NCBI GenBank assembly: GCA_019694955.1 | Contig: JAIBAX010000002.1 | Location: forward strand, 107,343-171,342 | Source: Chitinophagales bacterium | Lineage (GTDB): Bacteria; Bacteroidota; Bacteroidia; Chitinophagales; JADIYW01 | DNA length: 64,000 nucleotides | Reading direction: 5' to 3' | Shown: positions 1 to 11,200 of the stretch, piece after piece | Position numbering within the stretch: the stretch's first letter is position 1 | Layout: each line of letters begins with the position of its first letter | The notes under the pieces: generated by a model | Databases searched by the model: none | What the model was told of the DNA's origin: nothing | What the model saw: only the letters and a program-made list of their open reading frames with translations | Made by a program: the position numbers and the translations under genes

Positions 1-154
1 TTCTGGAGCATATTCCTGCATTGGAAATATATTTATTCAAACGAATGCCTTCATCCGGTTTAGGCTCGAACTTTTTTATAATGCTGCCGGGTTTCTCACG
101 TGAAACCGGTTTGAATCCCGAGCTACTCGGTTTGTTGAATGTTTTCTTTTTCAC
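1..154 (-). CDS. RluB-like 23S rRNA pseudouridine synthase, N-terminal part (runs off the left edge)
   Basis: The 51 visible codons read from a GTG at 152-154, just downstream of an in-frame TAG, so this is the only usable start. After a basic, low-complexity lead of about 35 residues comes GIRLNKYISNAGICSR, the start of an S4 RNA-binding domain as found in RluB/RsuA-type pseudouridine synthases. The family converts a uridine of large-subunit rRNA to pseudouridine; the catalytic domain lies outside the window. The start sits inside the end of scpB (32-bp overlap in another frame), which suggests translational coupling. scpB followed by rluB is a common gene order, which supports the call. RsuA or RluF-type members cannot be excluded from this fragment. 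Confidence 0.7.
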   Translation of the reverse strand, partial: MKKKTFNKPSSSGFKPVSREKPGSIIKKFEPKPDEGIRLNKYISNAGICSR

Positions 155-707
155 CTATTTGATTTTCAATTTCTTCAAACTCTTTTAATTTCGGGAGCTC
201 TGTTATGTCGTTTATTCCGAAATAATCCATAAAGTATGCTGATGTTCCATAAAGTAGTGGTTTTCCGACTTCTTCACTTCTTCCTACGATTTCTACGAGT
301 TCTTTTTCCATGAGTTTCTGGATAGTATAATCTGAATTTACGCCACGGATATGTTCCACTTCGCCTTTTGAAACGGGTTGTTTATAGGCAATGATTGCCA
401 ATGTTTCCATTGCTGCAGTTGTGAGGCGCTTGTTTGCTTTGCGCTCTTGAAATTCCGCTACTATAAGGTGTAGGTCTGGTTTTGTCAGGAACTGATACCC
501 GCCTCCTGTTTGGATGATTTCAAAGGGGTAATCTTGCGCCTGATACTTCTGGACGAGTTCATTGAGTATTATTTCTATGGTTTCTAATGTGAATGCCAAA
601 GGATATAATTTCTCAAAAAAAACATACAAATCGTTGGCAGTTAGCGGTTGTGTGGAAGTAAAAACAAGTGCTTCCATTTGTAACCTTAGTGATTGTACTG
701 TCATCAT
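123..707 (-). CDS. scpB: ScpB, segregation and condensation protein B
   Basis: A 194-residue protein matching ScpB along its length: two winged-helix domains, with the family signature around residues 95-115 (TAAMETLAIIAYKQPVSKGE) followed by a VNSDYTIQKLMEKELVE segment. ScpB is the kleisin-binding partner of ScpA in the SMC complex that compacts and separates the chromosome. Length is normal; the acidic, Q/E-rich tail is variable in the family. The first two codons are both Met, so the start could also be 704. scpA is not visible here. The gene lies downstream of the atp operon but behind a terminator at 751-780, and it overlaps the start of the rluB-like gene. Confidence 0.93.
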   Translation of the reverse strand: MMTVQSLRLQMEALVFTSTQPLTANDLYVFFEKLYPLAFTLETIEIILNELVQKYQAQDYPFEIIQTGGGYQFLTKPDLHLIVAEFQERKANKRLTTAAMETLAIIAYKQPVSKGEVEHIRGVNSDYTIQKLMEKELVEIVGRSEEVGKPLLYGTSAYFMDYFGINDITELPKLKEFEEIENQIGEKENIQQTE

Positions 708-750
708 ATTTCAAAAATACCTATTTTAAAGGAAAAAGAATGCCCATAAT

Positions 751-780
751 AAAAAAATGGTTCGTGAATAACACGAACCA
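751..780 (-). terminator. Intrinsic terminator of the atp operon
   Basis: On the minus strand TGGTTCGTG, loop TTATT, CACGAACCA forms a perfect 9-bp stem (plus coordinates 758-780) followed directly by seven T. It starts 28 bp past the atpG stop and separates the atp operon from scpB. Confidence 0.88.
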
Positions 781-807
781 ACTATATTTATTTGGTTACG
801 GTAATGT

Positions 808-1689
808 TTATCCCGCTGATAAGGCGGCGGCTCCACTTACTATCTCGGTTAATTCGGTAGTAATTGCCGCCTGACGAGCGCGGTTATAGGAGAGTTTCAG
901 CTCTCTTAGCAATTCATTTGCATTCTCAGAGGCTTTATCCATTGCCGTCATTCGTGCGCCATGTTCAGAAGCATTTGAATCCAACAAATACCTAAAAAAT
1001 TGTGTTTTCAATATTTTTGGCACCAACTCTTCCAATAATTGTTCTTTACCCGGCTCGAAAGCATAATCTGCATTTGTTTTAGAGGTAGACACTTCAAATT
1101 GAATGGGTAGGAATTGTTCCTTCGTAGCAATTTGAACAGCAGCATTTCTAAATTGACCGTAAACAACGTCCACTTGGTCATAATCTCCGGAATTAAATGC
1201 ATCCATGATATATTGAGCTGCTTTGGCGGTTTCTTCGAAATTCAACTTAGCAAATAATCCCAAAAACTCCGTATTGATATACATTTTTGTAGATTTGAAG
1301 GCGTCGTTCCCTTTTTTGCCGATACAAAGCAAATCCACACTTTTCTTTTCTACAAATTCTTTATAATCGTTTGCCAATAAGGTTTTAACCGCTTTAATAT
1401 TATTGGCATTAAAGCCACCACACAATCCTTTATCAGAAGTAATTAATACGATCAAGATTCTTTTTACAGGTCTCTGTTGAGCATAAGATATAGAAACATC
1501 TCCTTGTAAACTTCCTGCAATATTGCTAAGAACGGAAGACAATTGTGTTGAATATGGTCTAATTTGAATGATACGGTCTGTTGCTCTTTTGAATTTTGCA
1601 GCAGAAACCATCTTCATGGCTTTAGTAATCTGTATGGTTGAATTTACAGATGCTATCCTTCCTCTTACTTCTTTTAAATTAGCCGGCAT
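808..1689 (-). CDS. atpG: ATP synthase F1 subunit gamma
   Basis: A 293-residue protein, the usual length for the rotating central stalk of F1. The N-terminal helix (NLKEVRGRIASVNSTIQITKAMKMVSAAK) and the C-terminal helix ending ITTELTEIVSGAAAL are the two strands of the gamma coiled coil that turns inside the alpha3beta3 ring; the GLCGGFN motif near residue 90 is the conserved core of the Rossmann-like domain. It is the last gene of the operon, 19 bp after atpA, and is followed by a strong terminator. In most bacteria atpD would come next; here it does not, as is usual for Bacteroidota, where atpD-atpC sit elsewhere. Confidence 0.97.
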   Translation of the reverse strand: MPANLKEVRGRIASVNSTIQITKAMKMVSAAKFKRATDRIIQIRPYSTQLSSVLSNIAGSLQGDVSISYAQQRPVKRILIVLITSDKGLCGGFNANNIKAVKTLLANDYKEFVEKKSVDLLCIGKKGNDAFKSTKMYINTEFLGLFAKLNFEETAKAAQYIMDAFNSGDYDQVDVVYGQFRNAAVQIATKEQFLPIQFEVSTSKTNADYAFEPGKEQLLEELVPKILKTQFFRYLLDSNASEHGARMTAMDKASENANELLRELKLSYNRARQAAITTELTEIVSGAAALSAG

Positions 1690-1708
1690 TCTATTCGCTT
1701 GTTTTCAA

Positions 1709-3286
1709 TTATTTGTAATTTGGTTCTAGTTCTGCTGCCAATGCTTCTATTTTATTGGTAAGGTCATCGTTAAAATTGCCTTTCTTCAATTCAGCCAATA
1801 CATCCGGTAGTTTTACGGACATCTGATTAGAGAAGTCTTCTTCAAATTCTTTGATTCTATTTACCGGAATATTTCTCAATTTCCCTTTAGTTCCTAAGTA
1901 GATTATTGCTACTTGCTTTTCTACGGTTACAGGAGAGTATTGTGCTTGCTTTAAGATTTCCACATTTCTCTTTCCTTTCTCTAATACCGCCATCGTTGCA
2001 GGGTCAAGATCGGAACCAAATTTTGCGAATGCCTCTAGTTCTCTATATTGTGCCTGGTCTAATTTCAAAGTACCAGCCACTTTTTTCATTGATTTTATTT
2101 GTGCATTACCTCCAACGCGCGATACGGATATACCTACGTTGATGGCAGGACGCACACCTGCATTGAACAAGTTAGACTCTAAGAATATCTGACCGTCGGT
2201 AATAGAAATTACGTTGGTTGGAATATATGCAGAAACGTCTCCCGCTTGTGTTTCGATGATTGGCAACGCTGTTAAGGATCCACCTCCTTTTACCATTCCC
2301 TTAAGGGAATCCGGTAAATCGTTCATATTAGAAGCGATGGTATCATCATTGATTACCTTTGCGGCACGCTCTAACAAACGTGAGTGTAGATAGAAAACGT
2401 CTCCTGGGTAAGCCTCACGTCCCGGAGGGCGGCGAAGCAATAATGAAACTTCACGATAAGCTACTGCTTGTTTGGATAAGTCATCATAGATGATAAGTGC
2501 AGGGCGACCTGTATCACGGAAGAACTCTCCGATGGCGGCCCCTGCGAAAGGAGCAAAGAAAATGTTTGGCGCCGGGTCAGAGGCATTTGCAGCAACAATA
2601 ACGGTATATGGCATTGCTCCTGCTTCTTCTAAAGTTTTAGCGATACCGGCAACGGTAGAAGCCTTTTGACCGCAAGCGACATATATACAAAATACTGTTT
2701 CGCCTCTATCGTAAAATTCTTTTTGATTGATGATGGTGTCTATTGCAATAGCCGTTTTTCCAGTTTGACGGTCGCCAATGATTAACTCCCTTTGACCACG
2801 ACCGATAGGAATCATGGCGTCAATAGCTTTAATCCCTGTTTGTAAAGGTTCATTAACAGGCTGTCTATAAATAACCCCTGGTGCCTTTCTTTCCAATGGC
2901 ATTGAATATGTTTGACCAGTTATCGGTCCTTTTCCATCAATTGGTTCGCCAAGCGAGTTTACTACGCGTCCCAACATTCCTTCTCCTACGTTGATGGATG
3001 CAATTTTTCCAGTTCTTTTAACAGAATCTCCTTCTTTAATCTCATCTGAAGAACCCATCAATACAACCCCAACATTGTCTTCTTCAAGGTTCAATGCTAT
3101 GGCTCTGATGCCATTTTGGAACTCTACTAATTCTCCGGCTTTTACCTTAGAAAGGCCATACACCCTTGCAATACCATCACCTACTTGAAGTACAGTACCT
3201 ACTTCTTCTAACTCTGCTTGAGAATTAAAGTTTGACAACTGACTTCTTAATATGGATGAAATTTCATCTGGTCTTACTTCTACCAT
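1709..3286 (-). CDS. atpA: ATP synthase F1 subunit alpha
   Basis: A 525-residue alpha subunit of F1. It shows the N-terminal beta-barrel, the nucleotide-binding domain with P-loop GDRQTGKTA near residue 170, and the alpha-family stretch ending [13 protein letters not shown] containing the arginine finger near residue 385. Alpha carries the regulatory, non-catalytic nucleotide sites; catalysis needs beta (atpD), which is not in the window. The start follows atpH by 16 bp. Nothing unusual is seen. Confidence 0.98.
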   Translation of the reverse strand: MVEVRPDEISSILRSQLSNFNSQAELEEVGTVLQVGDGIARVYGLSKVKAGELVEFQNGIRAIALNLEEDNVGVVLMGSSDEIKEGDSVKRTGKIASINVGEGMLGRVVNSLGEPIDGKGPITGQTYSMPLERKAPGVIYRQPVNEPLQTGIKAIDAMIPIGRGQRELIIGDRQTGKTAIAIDTIINQKEFYDRGETVFCIYVACGQKASTVAGIAKTLEEAGAMPYTVIVAANASDPAPNIFFAPFAGAAIGEFFRDTGRPALIIYDDLSKQAVAYREVSLLLRRPPGREAYPGDVFYLHSRLLERAAKVINDDTIASNMNDLPDSLKGMVKGGGSLTALPIIETQAGDVSAYIPTNVISITDGQIFLESNLFNAGVRPAINVGISVSRVGGNAQIKSMKKVAGTLKLDQAQYRELEAFAKFGSDLDPATMAVLEKGKRNVEILKQAQYSPVTVEKQVAIIYLGTKGKLRNIPVNRIKEFEEDFSNQMSVKLPDVLAELKKGNFNDDLTNKIEALAAELEPNYK

Positions 3287-3302
3287 TTTATTTCGATTTA
3301 TC

Positions 3303-3845
3303 TTAATTTAAAATAAGTTCTCTTTTTAATTTTTGTAGTTTGTATGCTACACTATCATCATAAACACGATCGCCGAGCTTGACAATAAATCCACCCAAGA
3401 TGCGTGCATCGACATCTACTTTAACTTTCACATTCTTGAGATGAAGGCTTTCTTTTACCTCTGAAGCAATTTTCACCAAAGATTCTTGCTCGAGTGCTAC
3501 GGCAGTGGTGATCGTTATTTCGCTCACCTCATTTAACTCACTCACTTGTGTTTTGAAAGAATCGAGGATTTCTGCAAGATGTGCTTCTCTCTTCTTTTCT
3601 ATGACCAAATGAAGAAAATCTTTTGTGTCTGCAGATATTTTATCAGAAAATAAGGCATCAAAAATGGATAATTTCTTTTCTGTTTTAACAATAGGATTCT
3701 TCGTTAACGCTTTAAATTCTCTTGAAGCCGACAAAGCTGATTCTATTGTTTCAACGTCGCTAGAAATTACTGACAATGTATTGTTAGTAATTCCCTTTTC
3801 TAAGAGTGACTTGGCGTATCTTGTTGCTAACCTATATGCTGACAT
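3303..3845 (-). CDS. atpH: ATP synthase F1 subunit delta
   Basis: A 180-residue protein matching F1 delta (OSCP): an all-helical N-terminal domain ([16 protein letters not shown]) and a C-terminal part with the conserved stretch [19 protein letters not shown]. It joins the top of the alpha3beta3 head to the b-subunit peripheral stalk. The start is only 2 bp after the atpF stop, so the two genes are probably translationally coupled. The sequence diverges more than alpha or gamma, as is normal for this subunit. Confidence 0.94.
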   Translation of the reverse strand: MSAYRLATRYAKSLLEKGITNNTLSVISSDVETIESALSASREFKALTKNPIVKTEKKLSIFDALFSDKISADTKDFLHLVIEKKREAHLAEILDSFKTQVSELNEVSEITITTAVALEQESLVKIASEVKESLHLKNVKVKVDVDARILGGFIVKLGDRVYDDSVAYKLQKLKRELILN

Positions 3846-3847
3846 AC

Positions 3848-4366
3848 TTAGTTAAGTTTAAATTTATCCACCAATGAATTCACCAAGTTTTGATGATCCT
3901 TTGTAGAATCGAGTTCCTTCTCTAGTACCTTTTCAGCAATTTCCAAAGCCATTTTCGATACTTCTTGACTCAACTTGCTTCTTACATCTGCAATTGCTGT
4001 AACTTTTTGTTTCTCAATTTCGCCGATTGCTTCATCCTTCATTTTTGCGGCCTTCGCTTGTGCTTCGGCGATGATAGCTTCTTTTGCTTCCTTTGCGTCT
4101 TTCAACATGGCTGCTCTTTCTTCTCTTGCCTGCTTTAACAAGTTCTCATTGTCATTTTGTAACAATTTAATCTCATCTTTTGCCTTTTCGGCTGCGGATA
4201 AAGCGTCTGCAATTGAGTCACTTCTTTTCTTTATCGCTTCACCTATTGGCTTAAAGGCAAATTTGCTGGCTAATGTCCAGAAAAGAACGAATATTAAAGT
4301 TGTCCAGAACACCAGACCTAAATCGGGTGCAATCAACGACATTGGATCGAATAAATATAAATTCAT
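3848..4366 (-). CDS. atpF: ATP synthase Fo subunit b
   Basis: A 172-residue peripheral-stalk subunit. One membrane segment (LGLVFWTTLIFVLFWTLAS, about residues 16-34) is followed by a long, charged, Ala/Glu/Lys-rich helix (about residues 45-165) that forms the dimeric coiled coil reaching up to delta. The start gives the common short N-terminus ahead of the membrane helix. It lies 65 bp after atpE, the longest gap in the operon, which holds a hairpin at 4395-4413. Confidence 0.95.
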   Translation of the reverse strand: MNLYLFDPMSLIAPDLGLVFWTTLIFVLFWTLASKFAFKPIGEAIKKRSDSIADALSAAEKAKDEIKLLQNDNENLLKQAREERAAMLKDAKEAKEAIIAEAQAKAAKMKDEAIGEIEKQKVTAIADVRSKLSQEVSKMALEIAEKVLEKELDSTKDHQNLVNSLVDKFKLN

Positions 4367-4394
4367 AACTTGATTAAGTTTAATAAACTGATAT

Positions 4395-4413
4395 GGGGAG
4401 TGTTCGACTCCCC
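4395..4413 (-). other. Intercistronic hairpin between atpE and atpF
   Basis: GGGGAGT and ACTCCCC form a perfect 7-bp GC-rich stem with a 5-nt loop (4395-4401 with 4407-4413). No T-run follows in the direction of transcription, so it is not a standard terminator. It lies 18 bp past the atpE stop. A role in mRNA stability or processing that raises subunit c output is inferred, not shown. Confidence 0.6.
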
Positions 4414-4431
4414 TTTAATAATTCAGTTATA

Positions 4432-5818
<1,387 letters not shown>

Positions 5819-5855
5819 AAAAAAAATTGCACCGGACTTTTAAAATCCGGTGCAA
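5819..5855 (-). terminator. Intrinsic terminator ahead of atpB
   Basis: On the minus strand TTGCACCGGA, a 9-nt loop, TCCGGTGCAA makes a perfect 10-bp stem (5855-5846 with 5836-5827) followed by eight T that abut the atpB ATG. It should stop transcripts coming from the susCD locus. Its first arm overlaps the -7 element of the presumed atpB promoter. Confidence 0.85.
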
Positions 5856-5884
5856 ATTTACGAAATAGTCTCTGATTTTTAAAA
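5853..5884 (-). promoter_or_regulatory. Bacteroidota-type promoter for the atp operon
   Basis: The minus strand has TAAATTTG (5860-5853), an exact fit to the TAnnTTTG -7 element, with TTTT about 20 bp upstream as a weak -33 element. Transcription would start near 5845-5848, giving a leader of about 28 nt and no Shine-Dalgarno site. Confidence 0.55.
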
Positions 5885-5912
5885 CAATCTAAAGACGTAA
5901 TGTTTTTTTAAA

Positions 5913-6623
5913 CTATTGCTTAGTGCCACATCTAGACAAAGCTAATGCGTCTTCTAAACGATAACCATCAGCGCAAATTGTTAATGTTGCATCGTCATAG
6001 GATTCATTAGAGAATTCCCAAGTTCCGAAGTTTCCAGCAGCAGTTTGCGTTCCATCAGTATCAGTTATATCTAAACCGCCAGACTGACTGTGATACATAA
6101 TTGATACTAGATTCTTCCATGCCAAATTAGTAGAGAAAATTGGATTATCCAACAAATAAACGCCTGGAACCACTTGCGTTACTGTAGATACGGCTACGCC
6201 ATTTCTATAATACTCTCCACTAATATCTGTTTCATAAGGATCAGATGGTGGGTCTAGTACTAAGAAAGTGGAACTTGCAGAGCCCGCATATCCTCCTTTA
6301 TTAACAGCAACCAATTTCAATGAAACGGTTCCAGGAATTAAGGTGTCGCCTGCCCATTCCGGATCAGTAAACCAAATTGTGTCAACAGTTACACCATCTA
6401 CATCGAAACCGAAAACAGTATCAACAGCATAGCCAACAACTCCATCTATACGCTCAATTTGAGCATCAAAAGCACCGCCAACGGCTCCTAGATATTGGTC
6501 TTCCATAAGGTTGACAATTAAAGGAACGCTCACTTGACGTACAGTACTTGCAGTAGGGTCTTCTTTCTTACATCCAGAAAAAAGAGCTACCATTGCTAGA
6601 ACAACAAATGTTATTTTCTTCAT
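5913..6623 (-). CDS. SusCD-associated surface lipoprotein, unknown family
   Basis: A 236-residue protein with a lipoprotein signal peptide (VVLAMVALFSGC, Cys near residue 18 followed by KKED). The mature part is rich in beta-forming and Asp/Thr/Gly residues and looks like one or two Ig-like domains; I do not recognise a catalytic motif. It starts 19 bp after the susD-like gene, so it belongs to the same transcript and is probably an accessory, cell-surface ligand-binding or assembly protein of that uptake complex. This is inferred from position, as in the SusE/SusF-like proteins of other loci. A DUF5012-like family is possible but was not verified. A terminator follows it. Confidence 0.7.
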   Translation of the reverse strand: MKKITFVVLAMVALFSGCKKEDPTASTVRQVSVPLIVNLMEDQYLGAVGGAFDAQIERIDGVVGYAVDTVFGFDVDGVTVDTIWFTDPEWAGDTLIPGTVSLKLVAVNKGGYAGSASSTFLVLDPPSDPYETDISGEYYRNGVAVSTVTQVVPGVYLLDNPIFSTNLAWKNLVSIMYHSQSGGLDITDTDGTQTAAGNFGTWEFSNESYDDATLTICADGYRLEDALALSRCGTKQ

Positions 6624-6642
6624 ATCTTTTATTTTTCAATTA

Positions 6643-8214
6643 TTAATTATCCCAGAACACTTTGTTTGTAATTTCGCCTTGAGCAGGAGCATTTGAATTT
6701 AAACTTACCTCTGTTTGCGCATACAACAATAAAGATGGATGAATATTCGCTCCAAGAGGGCTATTAATGGGAACTTTAAATAATCCACCCGCGCCTCTGA
6801 AAATCGTTTGACCTGGTTTGTCGAATCTTCTACACTCAATCCAACCCTCTGTTGGTTGACGACCGTTCAACGCTACCCATTTTTCCAAGGCAATTGAACG
6901 AATCTTTGATGCTTCGTCAGTAATGTCATAAGGATATTCTCCAAGATAAGCAGCAGCATCTCCTGCCGCAAAGCCATTTTCAATAAAACTGGCCGTTACT
7001 GCATCATTAAAGAATGATTCATCATCACCTGAGGCCCAACCTCTTGCAAAAGCTTCTGCAATTAAGAATTGACTCTCACTCCAATTAGATAAAACCACTG
7101 GTGCAGATGCTCTGTATAAATCTAAGCTAATAGTAGAAAGCTCTGTTTTACTTACTGGAGTTCCTGGTTGGTTTGCATAACCTGGATCTAAGCCTACATG
7201 ACTGCCTGCATCAGGACCTGTTGTAGCCGGAGCATACAATGCATCGATTCTTGGATCTACTCTGCTCAACAAAAAGTTAATGCTTGTTGAATTTCCAACA
7301 TAGAAGTTCTTCAAACCTGACTCTAAGCTTGCAAACAATGGATTTACGTTAATAGTAGAAGCAGCCGTTCCACTATATCCGTTGATTTGAGCTTCCCATA
7401 GTCCAAAATCATCATACTCAGCGAATAATGCAGCAGTGCTGTCTGCCATTGCGGCAGCATTAGCTGTTTCAGACTGGCGTAAGAAGACTTTCAATTTCAG
7501 TGTATTTGCCCATGAAATCCACAGGTATTGTTGATTGTTTAAATAATCTTTTGTGCCACCCAATGCTGAGATATCATGTCCATCTGCATCAAAACCATAG
7601 ATATCACCGAACAATTGACCATAGATTAAATCTTGTGTAAATGGCCACTCGTCTGTTTCTTTGGCACTCCATAAATCTTGAATACCAGAATTTAATAATG
7701 CAGGTAATGCTGCATAAATATCTTCTTGTGTGTCAAACTTTGGATTTTGAATACCACCATCTTCCAAAGCACCTTTGAATGCTTCAGAGAATGGAACATC
7801 ACCGTGTAAGTCCACTAACAATTGGAACATATACGCCTGAAGAATTTTTGCCATTCCTCTATAGACAGGCTTTTCAGATTTGGCTAAAGTTGCCAAGTCT
7901 TGACCAGCACCACTGTACAAAGCCGCCCAAGGACGATCCATGTTTAACCCAGTCAACTCATAACGATCGAATGCCGTTTGTGAAGTACCGGGGCCACCTA
8001 CCCAATATTGAGCCCAAATATTGGTAATATTATTGTACCTGTCTCCTAAGCCATTTCCAATAAACAATTCAGCTGAAGGTAATAATAAACGCTCATCTGC
8101 CGTGCTTGGATTGTTAGGATCGGTATTTACATCTAAGTATTTTTGGCAAGAACTGAAAGTCATTGCACTTCCAAGACCTATTAAAACCAAATACCTTTTA
8201 AATATTTTTTTCAT
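6643..8214 (-). CDS. SusD/RagB-like nutrient-binding outer-membrane lipoprotein (SusD-like_2 type)
   Basis: A 523-residue lipoprotein. The signal peptide ends in a lipobox around FSSCQKYLDVNTDPNNP, a typical SusD N-terminus. The body matches the SusD-like_2 group: the early segment LLPSAELFIGNG, tetratricopeptide-like helices, and the late segment IRSIALEKWVALNGRQPTEGW near residue 455. SusD proteins form a lid over the SusC barrel and capture the substrate. The gene begins 19 bp after the susC-like gene, the standard order. No glycoside hydrolase or polysaccharide lyase is nearby, so the substrate may not be a glycan; peptides are one possibility. Confidence 0.93.
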   Translation of the reverse strand: MKKIFKRYLVLIGLGSAMTFSSCQKYLDVNTDPNNPSTADERLLLPSAELFIGNGLGDRYNNITNIWAQYWVGGPGTSQTAFDRYELTGLNMDRPWAALYSGAGQDLATLAKSEKPVYRGMAKILQAYMFQLLVDLHGDVPFSEAFKGALEDGGIQNPKFDTQEDIYAALPALLNSGIQDLWSAKETDEWPFTQDLIYGQLFGDIYGFDADGHDISALGGTKDYLNNQQYLWISWANTLKLKVFLRQSETANAAAMADSTAALFAEYDDFGLWEAQINGYSGTAASTINVNPLFASLESGLKNFYVGNSTSINFLLSRVDPRIDALYAPATTGPDAGSHVGLDPGYANQPGTPVSKTELSTISLDLYRASAPVVLSNWSESQFLIAEAFARGWASGDDESFFNDAVTASFIENGFAAGDAAAYLGEYPYDITDEASKIRSIALEKWVALNGRQPTEGWIECRRFDKPGQTIFRGAGGLFKVPINSPLGANIHPSLLLYAQTEVSLNSNAPAQGEITNKVFWDN

Positions 8215-8233
8215 ATCCTTTTACATTAAATTT

Positions 8234-11200
8234 TTAGAAAGTAATTTTAAAGTCAACACCCATACTTCTTGAAGGAGGATTGCTCGCTGTTTCAAATGAT
8301 TGTACGTTTCCGTTTAATCCAAATGAACTTACTTCAGGATCTGCGTATTGGTTTTCCTCAGGTAACCAGAATTTTAAGTTATATCCAACAAAACCAACAG
8401 AAATACCACTCACCACTGAATTGTTAAATACTTTAGCAGGTAATGAGTAGTGTAATCCTACTTCACGAAGTTTAACAAAACTTGCGTCAATCAAGTTAAC
8501 ATTATCAGGAAGATTAGCCCAATAGGTAGAAACATCTCCGATTGGCGTAGTGTTTTGTGTTCCATCAGCAAGAACTGAATTAGGAACCACCCAAGGAGCT
8601 CTGTCATTCTCAGTAGAAGACAAAGTAGTACCATTGAAGTCTCCATAGAATTTAGATTGGGAGTAGAAAATACCGCCTCTCTTTATATCGAATAGAATAT
8701 TGAAACTTAATCCCTTCCAAGAAAGGTTAGTTGAAGCGCCCATTATATATTTTGGTTGGTATGAACCATAATATGCTTGATTAACATCTACAACCGGAAT
8801 ACCTGTAGCACCTACAACAATTCTTCCTTGATCATCTCTTTTGTATTGTTCTGATTTAAAAGTACCAAAAGGATATCCTTCCTTTACGATTACTTGTGTA
8901 GCTCCTGTTGATAATGAAATTTCATCAACATCGTCAGTAATTTTATCTACGTTGTTCTTGTTCTTAGTAAAGTTAAAGTTCAAATCCCAATTGAAATCTT
9001 TCACTAGTCCTTTTATAGGAGAAACTCTAACCGTTAATTCATGTCCTTTATTTGTCATTTGACCTACGTTTACAATAGTTCTTGTAAAACCAGAACTACT
9101 TGGAAGAGAAACGTTAACAATCAAGCTTTTGTTTTGAATGTGGTAGTATGTATATTCTACACCTAATCTGTTTTCTAATAAGTCAACATCGATACCACCT
9201 TCATAAGTGATTGATTTTTCTGGAGTTAAATCAGGATTTCCAATAGTATTGCCAGTTGTAAAGCCTGGAATTCCAGCAAACGGGAACTGAACATTATAGT
9301 TTCCAGAGTTAAATATTGTTGGATTCGCAACAAAAATAGAGTTTGATGCATAGCGAGGAGCACCACCACCTTGTGTACCTACGTTTGCTCTTAATTTAAT
9401 ATTGTTGACCCATTTCGTTTTAAAGAATTCTGAAACGATGAATGAAAGACCTCCTGATTGATAGAAGAAACCTCTATTTCCAGAAGGAAGTGTAGAAGAC
9501 CATTCGTTTGCAGCAGAGTACTCTAAATACAAAGCATTCCATAAACCAACGTTCATTGAACCATAAGTTCTGATGGTTCTTGATCTGCCAATTGTATTTG
9601 TAGATTGTGGAGTTTCAATAGAGTTAGATAAGTTATAGAAACCTGGAGTAACTAAACCTCCCTGTGTAGAACCAGTAACAGATCTTTGGGAGAAATCGTT
9701 GATGTTAACACCACCAATAAGACCTAAACTAAATTTGTCCCAATTCTTCTTATAGTTGGCATAGTTATTTAAGTCCAGTACATTCAATTTGTTGAAAGAC
9801 TCATTATAAGACCCTACATTACTATTGTTTGAACGATCTCTAGTAGAAAATCCCAATAACCCACCACCTAAGTCAATCAACACATCATGTGGAGCATAAG
9901 AGTAAACTGGTACACTTTCATATGTATTGCCAATAACAAAGTTGTTGCCTACTCTTGAAACCAATTCTAAATCTTTCATTGGCTTAAATTTAAGTGCAAT
10001 CGTACCAATTAAGTTATCTGCTTCATTAATGTTCACATAGTTATCCAAGAAATAATATGGGTTAACTGTATAAGAACCATAATATCCTGTAAAATCATGA
10101 TAAGGACTATTGTAGTCTCTTAATTCATTAAATGGAATATTAACTGGTGTTTGAAGTGCGGTAAAATATGCAGGATTTGTCGTGAATGAAGCTCCTTCAA
10201 TATTTCCTCTCTGATTTGTTTTGATATATTTTACAGAAGACTCTAGAGCTAATTTTTCGCTTAATTGTGCATTTGCATTTACAGTAAATCCATAACGCTT
10301 CATCCAAGTGTTAGGTACGATACCTTTATTATCAACATAGTTGAAACTTGCATAATAGCTAAATTTGTCTTTAACACCACCTTCGAAAGAAAGGTTATTC
10401 GTCCAAGTAGTTCCTGTGTTAAAGAAACTTTCTAATTGATTATCGATGTTTGAATATGGTCTTTCTAATTGTGTTAAAACGCCGTTTACTTCAACTGGAG
10501 AAGTCCAAGGACGAACTACACCGTCTAATCTTGGTCCCCAAGAGAAGTTCTCACCTAAGTCTATAGTTCCTCTTTCAGGAGTGTTAGCCCAAAGACCTTG
10601 TCCGAATTGGTCTTGTCTTTGAAACAAAATATATGGAGATTCTACTGTGAAAGAAGTTCCATAATTTACCTTCATCTTTTGTGTTGCACCTTTTCCACCT
10701 TTTGTAGTAATCATGATAACACCACCATTACCAGCAGAACCGTATAATGTAGTTGCTGCAGGACCTTTTAACACGGTAATTGTCTCAATGTCGTCAGGAT
10801 TGATGTCGTTTCCTCTATTACCATAGTCAACGTTACTTGCGCCACTGTTATCACCACCACTAAATGCGGAGTTATTAACGATTACACCATCCACAACGAT
10901 TAAGGCATTATTATTGCCGGAAAAAGAACTTTCCCCTCTTAATACTACTCTGGTAGAAGAGTTTATATTTCCACCTGATTTGTTTATCTTCAAACCTGCT
11001 ACTTTACCTTGTAGGGCGCTAAGCGCATTTGGAGAACCTGATGTAGCCAAATCCTCAGATTTCACCTGAGCATTAGAATACGACACTTCCCCTTTGTTTG
11101 TTGAAATTCCATAAGAACCAACAATTTCTACTTCCTCAAAGATTTCTCCTTCAGAAGTCATTGTTACGTCCATGGTTAGGGCAATAATTGTTTTAGTGAT

